Counted from the first letter of the stretch, positions 1 to 5,209 are shown. The stretch: 6,671 nt of DNA from JACVRW01 sp046735115 (GCA_046735115.1 JBKPSR010000060.1:1-6671); one strand, 5' to 3'. The notes: a model not told the origin generated them from the letters alone. Translations and numbers: made by a program.

Positions 1-619
1 CCTCGAGGGCGGCGGCCACGTCGACGGCCCTGTCGAGCGCGCCCGCGAGGGCGGCCCGCGCGACGACGAGCCGCCCGGGCGGGTGCGGACGGCAGCGGGC
101 GGCGTCGCTCATCCGGGTGGCGTCGCGCGCGAGCACCGGTACGAGCCTGGTGGCGAGCGTCGCCGTGAGCGCTGAGCGGTAGGACACCCGGCGGAACATC
201 CTGAGCAGCTCGTCGGGATCGACAGCCGCCGACAGCAGCCCGAACGCCGTGACGATCACGATCACCCGCAGGCCGTTGAACACGCCGGCCGCCGTGGCCT
301 CGAGCGTGATGTCGATGCGGCGGCCCAGGAGTTCGCTGCCGCGGAACAGGAGCGTGTCGCCTTCGGGATAGACGAGCGGGTTGATCACGGCTATCAGGAG
401 GGCGAACGGCAGCGCGAAGCGGAGCGAGCGGCCGATCTCCCGCCCCACCCCCGCGACCACGCCGACGAGCACGATCGCGGCCAGCGCAGCCGACAGGATC
501 AGCGGATGGAGGTAGATGGCGCCGGTGAGCGCGAGCGATCCGCAGAACGCGGCGCCGGCGCCCGCACGCGCCGCGTGAAGCGCGCTCGGACGGCTGCGGT
601 AGACCGGAATGAGGCTCAT
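1..619 (-). CDS. ecfT: ECF transporter transmembrane subunit EcfT (CbiQ family), 3' end outside window
   Basis: EcfT is the integral-membrane coupling subunit of energy-coupling factor importers. It links two cytoplasmic ATPases to a substrate-binding S component. I translated the minus strand from the ATG at 619: 206 residues are visible before the window ends. Hydrophobic segments lie near residues 19-37, 38-59, 66-84 and 107-131. They are followed by an amphipathic coupling-helix region ending in DAARCRP (172-178), which sits where EcfT proteins carry the first conserved X-Arg-X ATPase-docking motif. RAVDVAAALE at 197-206 leads into the usual C-terminal motif region, so only the tail is missing. 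The ATG overlaps the stop of the upstream gene by 4 bases (ATGA), and GGAGGAC lies just before it. Position behind a B12 riboswitch and DUF4430 genes suggests cobalamin or corrinoid uptake. A cobalt importer (CbiQ) is the main alternative, because the S component is not visible. Confidence 0.88.
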   Translation of the reverse strand, partial: MSLIPVYRSRPSALHAARAGAGAAFCGSLALTGAIYLHPLILSAALAAIVLVGVVAGVGREIGRSLRFALPFALLIAVINPLVYPEGDTLLFRGSELLGRRIDITLEATAAGVFNGLRVIVIVTAFGLLSAAVDPDELLRMFRRVSYRSALTATLATRLVPVLARDATRMSDAARCRPHPPGRLVVARAALAGALDRAVDVAAALE

Positions 620-1557
620 TCGTCCTCCAGCGGGAGCTTCTCCACCCGGCCTCCGGTCGCCGCCACCGCGAACGCGTCCCGCAGCTTCTTCTCGTCGAGC
701 GCCCGCACCCCCGCCTCCAGCCCGCGCTCGTCCAGCGCGGTGACGATCCATGCGAGCTCGTCCGCGCGCGGCTGGAGCGCGAGCACCAGACCGACACCGT
801 CGCCGGAATGGACGCTCCTCACCGGGTCGCCCTTCCCGTCGAGCAGCTCGAGCGTCCTGCCGTCCCCGCTGAAGCGGGCGAACACGCCGCTCGCGTCGGG
901 CCCGTCCTCGAGCTGGGACGCGCCGCGCACCCCGCGCGCCCGCGGCCAGCGAGCGACCACCAGGCGCGTGATCTCCTCCGTGCCGGGTGCGCCGAGCGAC
1001 GAGCCAGACGTCGGCACGCCGGCGCGCTCCAACCGGGCGCGCGCCTCCTTGCAGGGCGCCGCATGCACGTCCTCGCACTCGATCCTGACGGGGCGACGCT
1101 TGCCGCCCAGCCCGCTCGTAAACGGCTCCGGGTAGGAGCCGACGATCGCCGGCACGCGCATGGCGGCGCTCCAGTCGCGCCGATCCCACTGGATCCGGTC
1201 GCCCGGCTTCACCTGCCACTCGGCCGCACCCGTGTCCGCCTCGACCCCATTCACCCAGAAGAACCAGTCGACCTGGCCGCCGGCTCCCTGGCCCGACAGG
1301 CCGTCGATCGACTGGACGAAGCGCCCTCCGTAGCGCGTCGTCACGTCGAACCTCGAGCGAAGCATGCGCATCACCGTCTCGCTCTCACGCACCTTGGGCA
1401 GGCGCACCGAGCCGAGCTCCTCGTGCCCGAAGTCGCGCGTGACGCGCAGGGTCGCGCCGCCGCCCGCCTGCTCCTCCCCGGCGCCGAAGCCGCAGCCCGC
1501 CGCCGGTGCGACGGCGGCGACGACCAGGGCTGCGACGGCGGCGCGCGCACGCTTCAC
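616..1557 (-). CDS. DUF4430 (transcobalamin C-terminal-like) lipoprotein
   Basis: A 313-residue exported lipoprotein. The N-terminus has KRAR, a hydrophobic stretch and a lipobox AAGC with the lipidated cysteine at residue 22, so it should be anchored on the outer face of the membrane beside EcfT. Residues about 36-130 match the DUF4430 pattern: a beta-rich stretch, an ETVMRMLR helix (60-67), then DWFFWVNG (97-104) and VKPGDRIQWDRRDW (116-129). DUF4430 is the family of the C-terminal domain of transcobalamin and intrinsic factor. The remaining 180 or so residues belong to no domain I recognise. The start is GTG at 1557, overlapping the upstream stop as GTGA, with GAGGT about 6 bases before it; it gives a complete signal sequence. 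Inferred role: a substrate-binding or delivery lipoprotein for the ECF importer encoded next. Binding of a corrinoid is inferred from the family and the riboswitch. Confidence 0.87.
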   Translation of the reverse strand: MKRARAAVAALVVAAVAPAAGCGFGAGEEQAGGGATLRVTRDFGHEELGSVRLPKVRESETVMRMLRSRFDVTTRYGGRFVQSIDGLSGQGAGGQVDWFFWVNGVEADTGAAEWQVKPGDRIQWDRRDWSAAMRVPAIVGSYPEPFTSGLGGKRRPVRIECEDVHAAPCKEARARLERAGVPTSGSSLGAPGTEEITRLVVARWPRARGVRGASQLEDGPDASGVFARFSGDGRTLELLDGKGDPVRSVHSGDGVGLVLALQPRADELAWIVTALDERGLEAGVRALDEKKLRDAFAVAATGGRVEKLPLEDE

Positions 1558-2288
1558 GGCACCTCAACGATTTCGGCGAAAGAGCGCACGAGACCATCCT
1601 TGCGCGCGACGAGGCGATGAGCCCCCGGCGAGAGCGCCAGCTGAACGCGGCCGTCGGCGGCGGTAAGGCCACTCGTGCCGCCGCCGCTGACGGTCGCGCC
1701 CTCCACCGGCACGCCGTCCCCGGCGTCGTCGTAGGCACGTACGGTCGCGACGACACCTCCCGCGACCGGCGTCGCGCGCAGCCCGAGCGTCCGCTGGCAG
1801 TCCGTGGCGCGCACGCAGTAGAACCAGGTGATCTGTTGGCCGGCGCGCAGCCGCCCGCGGCCGAACGGGCCGCTCGGATCCGCGGCGCCGGCGGTCGCCG
1901 CCCGACGTCCCACCTTGTAGACCCAGCCGCGTTGCCCGCGGTTGCGGTCCGGCCCGATGCCGGTGACCAGCAGCCCCGCGGCGTCGCGCGCGCTCGACGA
2001 GCAGGCGCCGAAGTCGCGGAGCCGCAGGCGGCCCGGACTGCTCCGCACGAGCGCCGCCAGTGGTGTCCGCTCACCCACGGCACAGCGCCGGCCCGCGACT
2101 CTGACGGTCGTCCCCGCGGTCGACACCCGCTCGGTGAGCGCGCGGCCGTCGCGAAAGACGACCATCTGGCGCACCCTGGGCGCGGCCGCAGCGCTCGCAC
2201 TCGGAGCCGCGTCGGCCGCGAGCGCCCCGGCGCCCGCCGCCACGAGGGCGGCGAGCATCGGGACAGCATGCCCGCGGCTGAGGCTCAC
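1554..2288 (-). CDS. Secreted DUF4430-like protein with C-terminal Ig/carboxypeptidase-regulatory-like domain
   Basis: A 244-residue exported protein when read from the GTG at 2288. A longer reading in the same frame runs into the upstream gene and should not be used. The GTG start gives a 4-base GTGA overlap with the preceding gene, a basic n-region (SRGH) and a hydrophobic core (residues 9-25), then an Ala/Ser-rich cleavage region near 31-36. Residues about 39-160 look like a divergent DUF4430 domain, ending with GWVYKVGRR (121-129) and LRAGQQITWFYC (147-158), the equivalents of the WxxxVNG and GDxIxW motifs. Residues about 168-244 look like an Ig or carboxypeptidase-regulatory beta-sandwich (VEGATVSGGGTSG, then TAADGRVQLALSPGAHRL). 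Cysteines at 69, 96, 158 and 164 could form two disulfides. There is no lipobox, so it is probably secreted. The DUF4430 assignment here is weaker than for its neighbours. No strong ribosome binding site precedes it, consistent with translational coupling. Confidence 0.83.
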   Translation of the reverse strand: MSLSRGHAVPMLAALVAAGAGALAADAAPSASAAAAPRVRQMVVFRDGRALTERVSTAGTTVRVAGRRCAVGERTPLAALVRSSPGRLRLRDFGACSSSARDAAGLLVTGIGPDRNRGQRGWVYKVGRRAATAGAADPSGPFGRGRLRAGQQITWFYCVRATDCQRTLGLRATPVAGGVVATVRAYDDAGDGVPVEGATVSGGGTSGLTAADGRVQLALSPGAHRLVARKDGLVRSFAEIVEVP

Positions 2289-3244
2289 TGCTTGCCGCGT
2301 CGGCTCACGTGCTCGCAGTCGGCAGCGACTCGGTCGCGCCGGCCCGCGCGCACGGTGTCGTTTCCGGCTCCGCACCGGACCCTGTCGACGGAGCCGCGGC
2401 GCACTGAGACGGTGTCGTTCCCCGCGCCCGCGAGGATGGAGTCGCGCCCTGCCGTGCCTCTGATTGACTCGGCATGGCGGCTGCCCCAGATCCGAGTTCC
2501 CCGCGCGCGTGCGCACTTCGACAGGTCCGCGTTCACGCACACCTTGGTCGGCGCGGAGGGGACATTCGGGTCGAGCGTAGCGCGGAGCGTCCGGTTCCCT
2601 CGGCGGTTGAGCGTGAGGTGAGCCACTCCGGCGGCGTCCGTTGTGGCGCTTGCGCCGCCGCCCGCGACCGTCGCCCCGCCGACTGGCCGCTGAACCCCAG
2701 CCGCGTCCCACGCGAACACAGTCGCGTCGAACTGCTCGCCAGGCTTCACGCGCGCCGGGGCGACGAGCCCGAGCTCGTCACCGCTGTTGCTCAAGCCGTT
2801 GACGTAGTACCAGAGCACGTCGTCGCCCGGCTTCACGGCGGCCTGGTCGCCACCGACCGAGGACTCGACATGGTTCACCTTGAACAGCCAGAACGTCAAC
2901 GGCCCGGACGTGTTGCTGCCGCCGACGCCGCAGACGAAGAGACCAATGCTGAACTCGTCGCTCACGAGAAGCGGATCCAGGCGCGAGTTGACGAGCGAGC
3001 CGTCGATGAGCGTGCCGAGGGCGGTCGTGCCGGGCACCTTCTTGCTCTTGCCCGAGCCGTTGCAGCTCGGAGGCTGTTTGGCCGTCTTGATCTTGGTCGA
3101 GTCGGTCAGGTAGCGGTCGGCCGTGAGGGCACGGCCTGCCGCGCCCTCCACACGGAGGTCGACGGGAATCGCCGCAGAGGCCGCGGGAGCGGCCACAGCG
3201 AACAGACAGGTCGCCGTCGCGGCAGCGGAGAGAGCAGGTCGCAT
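2285..3244 (-). CDS. Secreted DUF4430 protein with Ig-like module and RTX-like C-terminal repeats; first gene of the riboswitch operon
   Basis: A 319-residue exported protein with an ATG at 3244 directly after the riboswitch. The signal peptide spans about residues 1-24 with an ASA-A cleavage site. Residues about 26-150 form a DUF4430-type domain: VDLRVEG (28-34), an insert containing C61, GLFVCG (101-106), then LTFWLFKVN (116-124) and VKPGDDVLWYYVNG (137-150). Residues about 157-226 look like an Ig or carboxypeptidase-regulatory module similar to that of the next gene, so the two genes may be paralogues. The tail (about 249-311) carries glycine- and aspartate-rich repeats GTAGRDSI, AGAGNDTV and CGAGNDTV, resembling RTX calcium-binding nonapeptides. 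Such tails are common in secreted proteins and may bind calcium or hold the protein at the surface. The mature form has six cysteines (61, 105, 236, 244, 291, 310). Inferred role: extracellular capture of a corrinoid. The RTX array is short and imperfect. Confidence 0.86.
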   Translation of the reverse strand: MRPALSAAATATCLFAVAAPAASAAIPVDLRVEGAAGRALTADRYLTDSTKIKTAKQPPSCNGSGKSKKVPGTTALGTLIDGSLVNSRLDPLLVSDEFSIGLFVCGVGGSNTSGPLTFWLFKVNHVESSVGGDQAAVKPGDDVLWYYVNGLSNSGDELGLVAPARVKPGEQFDATVFAWDAAGVQRPVGGATVAGGGASATTDAAGVAHLTLNRRGNRTLRATLDPNVPSAPTKVCVNADLSKCARARGTRIWGSRHAESIRGTAGRDSILAGAGNDTVSVRRGSVDRVRCGAGNDTVRAGRRDRVAADCEHVSRRGKQ

Positions 3245-3253
3245 ATGAGAGTC

Positions 3254-3269
3254 ACCCTTCCTCGAGGGT
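3254..3269 (-). promoter_or_regulatory. Hairpin covering the ribosome binding site of the first DUF4430 gene
   Basis: On the minus strand the leader between riboswitch and ATG contains ACCCT, a six-base loop CGAGGA and AGGGT, followed 10 bases later by the ATG at 3244. The purine-rich Shine-Dalgarno stretch (GAGGAAGGG) lies in the loop and right arm, so the five-pair stem would mask it. Cobalamin riboswitches often control translation this way. That this is the expression platform here is inference; a longer alternative pairing with the aptamer was not established. Confidence 0.45.
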
Positions 3270-3282
3270 CGTTGACGGGCTT

Positions 3283-3434
3283 GGCCGGAGTCAGGTCTCC
3301 TGGCTTCGAGCTCCGCGCCGCGCCTTCCCGGTGAGCCGTCGGCTCCCCAGTGGCCGAATGCGACGCTTCAGCGCCCGTTCACAGTGGCGGGACCGCGCGG
3401 GATTCACACCCGACTTCCCTGGCCACCGGCCGTT
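3283..3434 (-). promoter_or_regulatory. Cobalamin (B12) riboswitch aptamer
   Basis: A minus-strand leader directly upstream of the DUF4430 operon. It contains the landmarks of the cobalamin riboswitch in the expected order: GCCAGGGAAGTCGGGTGTGA, then GAATCCCGC, GGTCCCGCCACTGTGA, a second GGCCACTG, CCGGGAAGG, and near the 3' end the B12 box AGCCAGGAGACCTGAC (3305-3290). The 5' strand GGCCGG (3431-3426) pairs with CCGGCC (3288-3283) to close the aptamer. Binding of adenosyl- or another cobalamin would be expected to switch off the downstream genes when the vitamin is plentiful. Several open reading frames crossing this stretch are artefacts. The exact ligand form cannot be told from the sequence alone. 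Confidence 0.95.
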
Positions 3435-3445
3435 GAACGTCGAGC

Positions 3446-3474
3446 AGCATACCCGACCGCCCCGCCCACAACAC
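3446..3474 (-). promoter_or_regulatory. Candidate promoter of the riboswitch operon
   Basis: TATGCT (3451-3446, minus) is a reasonable -10 box and would start the transcript near 3439, a few bases before the riboswitch closing stem. This position is what a riboswitch leader needs. The -35 region is poor: GTGTTG (3474-3469) at 17 bases, or TGTTGT at 16. I rely mainly on the -10 and its placement. Confidence 0.45.
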
Positions 3475-3510
3475 CACCCATCGCCCGTGGGCATACGCCA
3501 ACCCGGCCGC

Positions 3511-3516
3511 TAGAAT
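3511..3516 (+). promoter_or_regulatory. Candidate -10 box for tRNA-Glu
   Basis: TAGAAT lies 10 bases before the first base of the tRNA, so transcription would begin about four bases upstream of the mature 5' end. No good -35 is visible at 17 bases (TGGGCA, 3488-3493). Confidence 0.4.
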
Positions 3517-3526
3517 CGCTCGCCGC

Positions 3527-3599
3527 GCCGCCATCGTCTAGGGGACTAGGACGCCGCCCTCTCACGGCGGAAACCGGGGTTCGAATCCCCGTGGCGGTA
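3527..3599 (+). tRNA. tRNA-Glu, anticodon CTC
   Basis: The sequence folds as a complete cloverleaf. The acceptor GCCGCCA pairs with TGGCGGT (G1 faces U72 as a wobble) and the discriminator is A3599. The anticodon stem is CCGCC/GGCGG, with loop CTCTCAC and anticodon CTC at 3561-3563, reading GAG. The T arm is CGGGG-TTCGAAT-CCCCG (3575-3591). The start GCCGCCATCGTCTAGGGGAC resembles actinobacterial tRNA-Glu. The 3' CCA is not encoded (the genome reads CCT). The gene diverges from the riboswitch operon; about 90 bases separate the two transcript starts. Confidence 0.95.
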
Positions 3600-3608
3600 C
3601 CTCTCTAG

Positions 3609-3652
3609 CCCGCACCCTGAGCGGGATTCTCACCCAGGCCCCGCGCTGCGGG
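3609..3652 (+). terminator. Tandem small hairpins after tRNA-Glu
   Basis: Two five-pair stems use the same arms: CCCGC/GCGGG with a seven-base loop (3609-3625), and again with a three-base loop (3640-3652). The first is followed by ATTCTC. They begin 10 bases after the tRNA and probably end or trim its transcript. There is no real T tract, so the terminator call is modest. Confidence 0.4.
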
Positions 3653-4120
3653 AAGCCATACGGGAAACGAACGTCGCAGCCTGACGAAGGCCACGCTCGC
3701 ACGCGGCGTCACCCGTGGTGCCGGCGGGAGCGTCGAGTTAGTCGCGAGGCGGCCATGTAGGCGCCAGTCGACACAACCTCGCAGCGGAGCGAGCGTCCCG
3801 GGCTGGTGGTTTGGCGGAAAGGCAAAGAGCCGCCCGAAAGGGTCCGAAGGGGCAATCCGCAGACGGGGAAGGTGATCGGACAGAGCCAGATCAAGAAGCA
3901 GAAGATCGTAGGCGCGAGGCACCGGACCGTTGGGGGAGCCGCGGGACAGGAGCTACTGCGAGGCACATGAAGGAGCCGGTCCTTTGCCAGGCGCCACCGA
4001 GAGGGGCTCAGCCAGGGGAGGAGAGGAACGCCTCGAGCCAGCCGCTGTCCTCGAGCCATCGGAGCGGGTGAAGAATCGCCTTGAACCGCGGTGGCTTCGG
4101 GTGGGCGTGCTGCCCCTGCA
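3653..4120. other. Gene-free stretch with many short hairpins
   Basis: I find no convincing gene here. Reading frames on both strands lack ribosome binding sites and recognisable domains, and their Pro/Arg/Ser/Gly-rich translations look like non-coding GC-rich DNA. On the plus strand, 3800-4060 is purine-rich and holds several small stems: CTCGC/GCGAG (3779-3794), GGCGG/CCGCC just after 3812, CCC-GAAA-GGG with a GNRA-type loop near 3833-3842, and GGACCG (about 3924-3929) facing CGGTCC about 45 bases later. This could be a structured RNA or a decayed mobile intron, but no reverse transcriptase or domain V hairpin was recognised. Confidence 0.4.
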
Positions 4121-4124
4121 CGGC

Positions 4125-4130
4125 TACGCT
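4125..4130 (+). promoter_or_regulatory. Candidate -10 box, leaderless start of the small secreted protein
   Basis: TACGCT ends nine bases before the ATG at 4140, so the transcript would begin at or within a few bases of the start codon. No Shine-Dalgarno sequence precedes that ATG, which fits a leaderless message, common in actinobacteria. The -35 is not recognisable. Confidence 0.4.
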
Positions 4131-4139
4131 CGCCGGTCG

Positions 4140-4418
4140 ATGCGTGTGCCTGCGCTCCTAGCCGCCGCCTGTCTCGTTCTTGCAAGTGCGGGTTCGGCTC
4201 ACGCAGTCGTAATTATCAAGGACGGGACACGCGGCAAAACGAGCAACTTCTACTCGTACGAATGTAATGCCGCCGATACTGTCTCGCTAGCTGCACCGGC
4301 GGACTCGACTCGGGTATTTGCCGAGTCTCCCATCGCTGGCGAGACACTGACCGCTTGGTCCAACGATGACTTTCTCGAGGGCGCTGCCCCGGGCGACGTC
4401 GAGTCGGATCGACACTAG
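4140..4418 (+). CDS. Small secreted protein of unknown function
   Basis: A 92-residue protein starting MRVPALLAAACLVLASAG. It has a clear signal peptide with an AHA-V cleavage site near residue 22, leaving about 70 mature residues with one cysteine (YECNAAD). I recognise no family. The upstream in-frame extension is low-complexity and lacks a start signal, so the ATG at 4140 is preferred. There is no ribosome binding site, but a -10-like TACGCT is placed for leaderless transcription. By my count about 62 % of third codon positions are G or C, clearly below what the window's overall composition would predict. This suggests foreign origin, relaxed selection, or a gene truncated at its 3' end. 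The C-terminus (GDVESDRH) does not look like a finished domain. No neighbour gives a functional clue. Confidence 0.55.
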   Translation: MRVPALLAAACLVLASAGSAHAVVIIKDGTRGKTSNFYSYECNAADTVSLAAPADSTRVFAESPIAGETLTAWSNDDFLEGAAPGDVESDRH

Positions 4419-4574
4419 GCGCGGCCTGGCCTACCAGCGCAGAGCAGCGCGCTCGTAGCACTCGGGCTCACATCCCGGAGCCACTCTCGTTTCCGCGTGA
4501 CAGCAGCGACGAGCGCGGCGACTGCGCGACTGGTGGTTTGGACGAGAAGCGGTAGCGGTGATACCGGGCGGGCG
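4419..4574. other. Non-coding stretch
   Basis: No gene, RNA or strong structure is visible. It contains CTGGTGGTTTGG (4530-4541), which also occurs at 3803-3814, and TTGGACGAGAAGCG (4538-4551), which recurs at 6480-6493. Both are short enough to be chance. Confidence 0.4.
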
Positions 4575-4619
4575 ATGTCGCGGGAGAACGTGGAGCTGCC
4601 GCGGACGCTCTACGCAGAC
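4575..4619 (+). pseudogene. Possible remnant of a SnoaL-like (NTF2-fold) gene start
   Basis: The ATG at 4575 opens MSRENVELPRTLYAD, which closely resembles the typical beginning of SnoaL-like / nuclear transport factor 2 family proteins in Solirubrobacterales-type genomes (MSRENVE, then VRR and a Tyr or Phe). After about 15 residues the frame continues into hairpin DNA (4613-4665) and low-complexity translation with no NTF2 fold. There is no ribosome binding site. I read it as a 5' fragment left by a deletion. The similarity is from memory and short, so chance remains possible. Confidence 0.4.
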
Positions 4620-4665
4620 TCGCGTGGAGTCTGCGATGGGCCCTCCGGTGCGGAGGGCCCATCGC
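4613..4665 (-). terminator. Two overlapping strong hairpins, likely terminator of the repeat-tailed membrane protein gene
   Basis: CGCAGACTC/GAGTCTGCG (4613-4621 and 4627-4635) is a perfect 9-pair stem with a five-base loop. Directly next to it is a perfect 14-pair stem with arms 4633-4646 and 4652-4665 and loop GGTGC. The two share the bases GCG at 4633-4635, so they cannot both form completely. They lie about 100 bases past the stop of the minus-strand gene ending at 4766 and would work on either strand. No T tract follows on either side, as is usual for terminators in GC-rich actinobacteria. Confidence 0.6.
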
Positions 4666-4765
4666 GCATCGTCGCGGCTCCGGCTGGTGGGTGTGTCGCC
4701 CCGGGGCCCCGGTGCGCTGCGGTTGGCCGCCGTCAAGGCTTGGCCGAATCGCGGCTTGGGGTCTC

Positions 4766-5209
4766 CTAATGGGCGCCGGTCGCCGAGTTCATGCTGTAGT
4801 CCTTCGGGCCGGAGGTGCCCTCCGCGGTGGCTCCGTCGCCGGTCGCGGAGTTCATGCTGTAGTCCTTCGGGCCGGAGGTGCCTTCGTCGGCGGCTCCGTC
4901 GGAGCGGGAGCCGGTGCTCGGCGCGTCCGGCTGGGTGGGGCCCACTCTGCTCTGCAGCGGGTGCTCCTGCTGCGCGAGCGGGGCCGACTCCGGCCTGGCC
5001 GTGGCGGGGTTAAAGCCGCCGTATTTGATGTAGCCGATCGGCGCGGCCGAGCTGGCGGTGCTGCCCTGGTTTTCGTCGTTGGCGACGATGACAACAGCGA
5101 CTGTCAGGCCGATCACGGCGATCAGCGCGACTGCGAGCAGCGCTCGCAGCTGGTTGAAGTGCGATCGCAGCACGACCGCGGGGTTCTGGCTGGGAACTGC
5201 CTGGCCCAT
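4766..5209 (-). CDS. Single-pass membrane protein with C-terminal 21-residue tandem repeats, unknown function
   Basis: A 147-residue protein. A short N-terminus containing HFNQLRALLAVAL leads into one membrane helix at about residues 23-43, then an extracellular tail rich in Ser, Gly, Pro and Gln. The segment GGFNPATARPESAPLAQQEH is followed by two adjacent copies of a 21-residue repeat (104-124 and 125-145) with the core EGTSGPKDYSMNSATG; only residues in the fourth and fifth positions of the unit differ. The start is well supported: AGGAGG (5220-5215) lies five bases before the ATG. I recall similar hypothetical proteins with the FNQLRALLAVALIAV helix in Solirubrobacterales genomes, but no function. 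Only the first helix anchors it; positive residues before it suggest the tail faces outward. Four 11-base direct repeats about 87 bases upstream may regulate it. It stands alone, with hairpins downstream at 4613-4665. Confidence 0.8.
   Translation of the reverse strand: MGQAVPSQNPAVVLRSHFNQLRALLAVALIAVIGLTVAVVIVANDENQGSTASSAAPIGYIKYGGFNPATARPESAPLAQQEHPLQSRVGPTQPDAPSTGSRSDGAADEGTSGPKDYSMNSATGDGATAEGTSGPKDYSMNSATGAH
4775..4900 (-). repeat. Two 63-bp tandem repeats inside the membrane protein gene
   Basis: Units 4775-4837 and 4838-4900 abut exactly and differ at 5 of 63 positions by my alignment. A 35-base run (4785-4819 and 4848-4882) is identical. Being a multiple of three, the duplication keeps the frame and yields the 21-residue protein repeat. 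The near-identity points to recent duplication or ongoing homogenisation. Confidence 0.9.

Noticed and set aside
808..2621. Long plus-strand open frames (808-1620 and 1506-2621) opposite the DUF4430 genes
   Set aside because: They are antisense shadows caused by high GC and biased third positions. They have Arg/Ala/His-rich translations, no ribosome binding sites and no domains, while the minus strand has signal peptides, lipobox and coupled starts.
2289..2711. N-terminal extension of the second DUF4430 protein to 385 residues
   Set aside because: The extension lies in another frame of the upstream gene and is Arg-rich without a signal peptide. The GTG at 2288 gives the 4-base overlap and a proper signal sequence.
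2474..3334. Plus-strand open frame of 286 codons over the first DUF4430 gene and the riboswitch
   Set aside because: It crosses the B12 riboswitch and lies antisense to a gene with a signal peptide and recognisable domains; its composition is that of a shadow frame.
3291..3494. Open frame of 67 codons within the operon leader
   Set aside because: It is made of riboswitch aptamer sequence and has no ribosome binding site.
3580..3600. Attachment site at the 3' end of tRNA-Glu
   Set aside because: No second copy of the T-arm/acceptor sequence was found in the window and no integrase is present.
3800..4100. Group II intron
   Set aside because: The purine-rich, hairpin-containing sequence suggested one, but there is no reverse transcriptase, no recognisable domain V hairpin and no clear GUGYG 5' end.
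3605..4185. Minus-strand open frames (3605-3922 and 3709-4185)
   Set aside because: They overlap each other and the plus-strand small secreted gene, lack start signals and show no domain or consistent codon bias.
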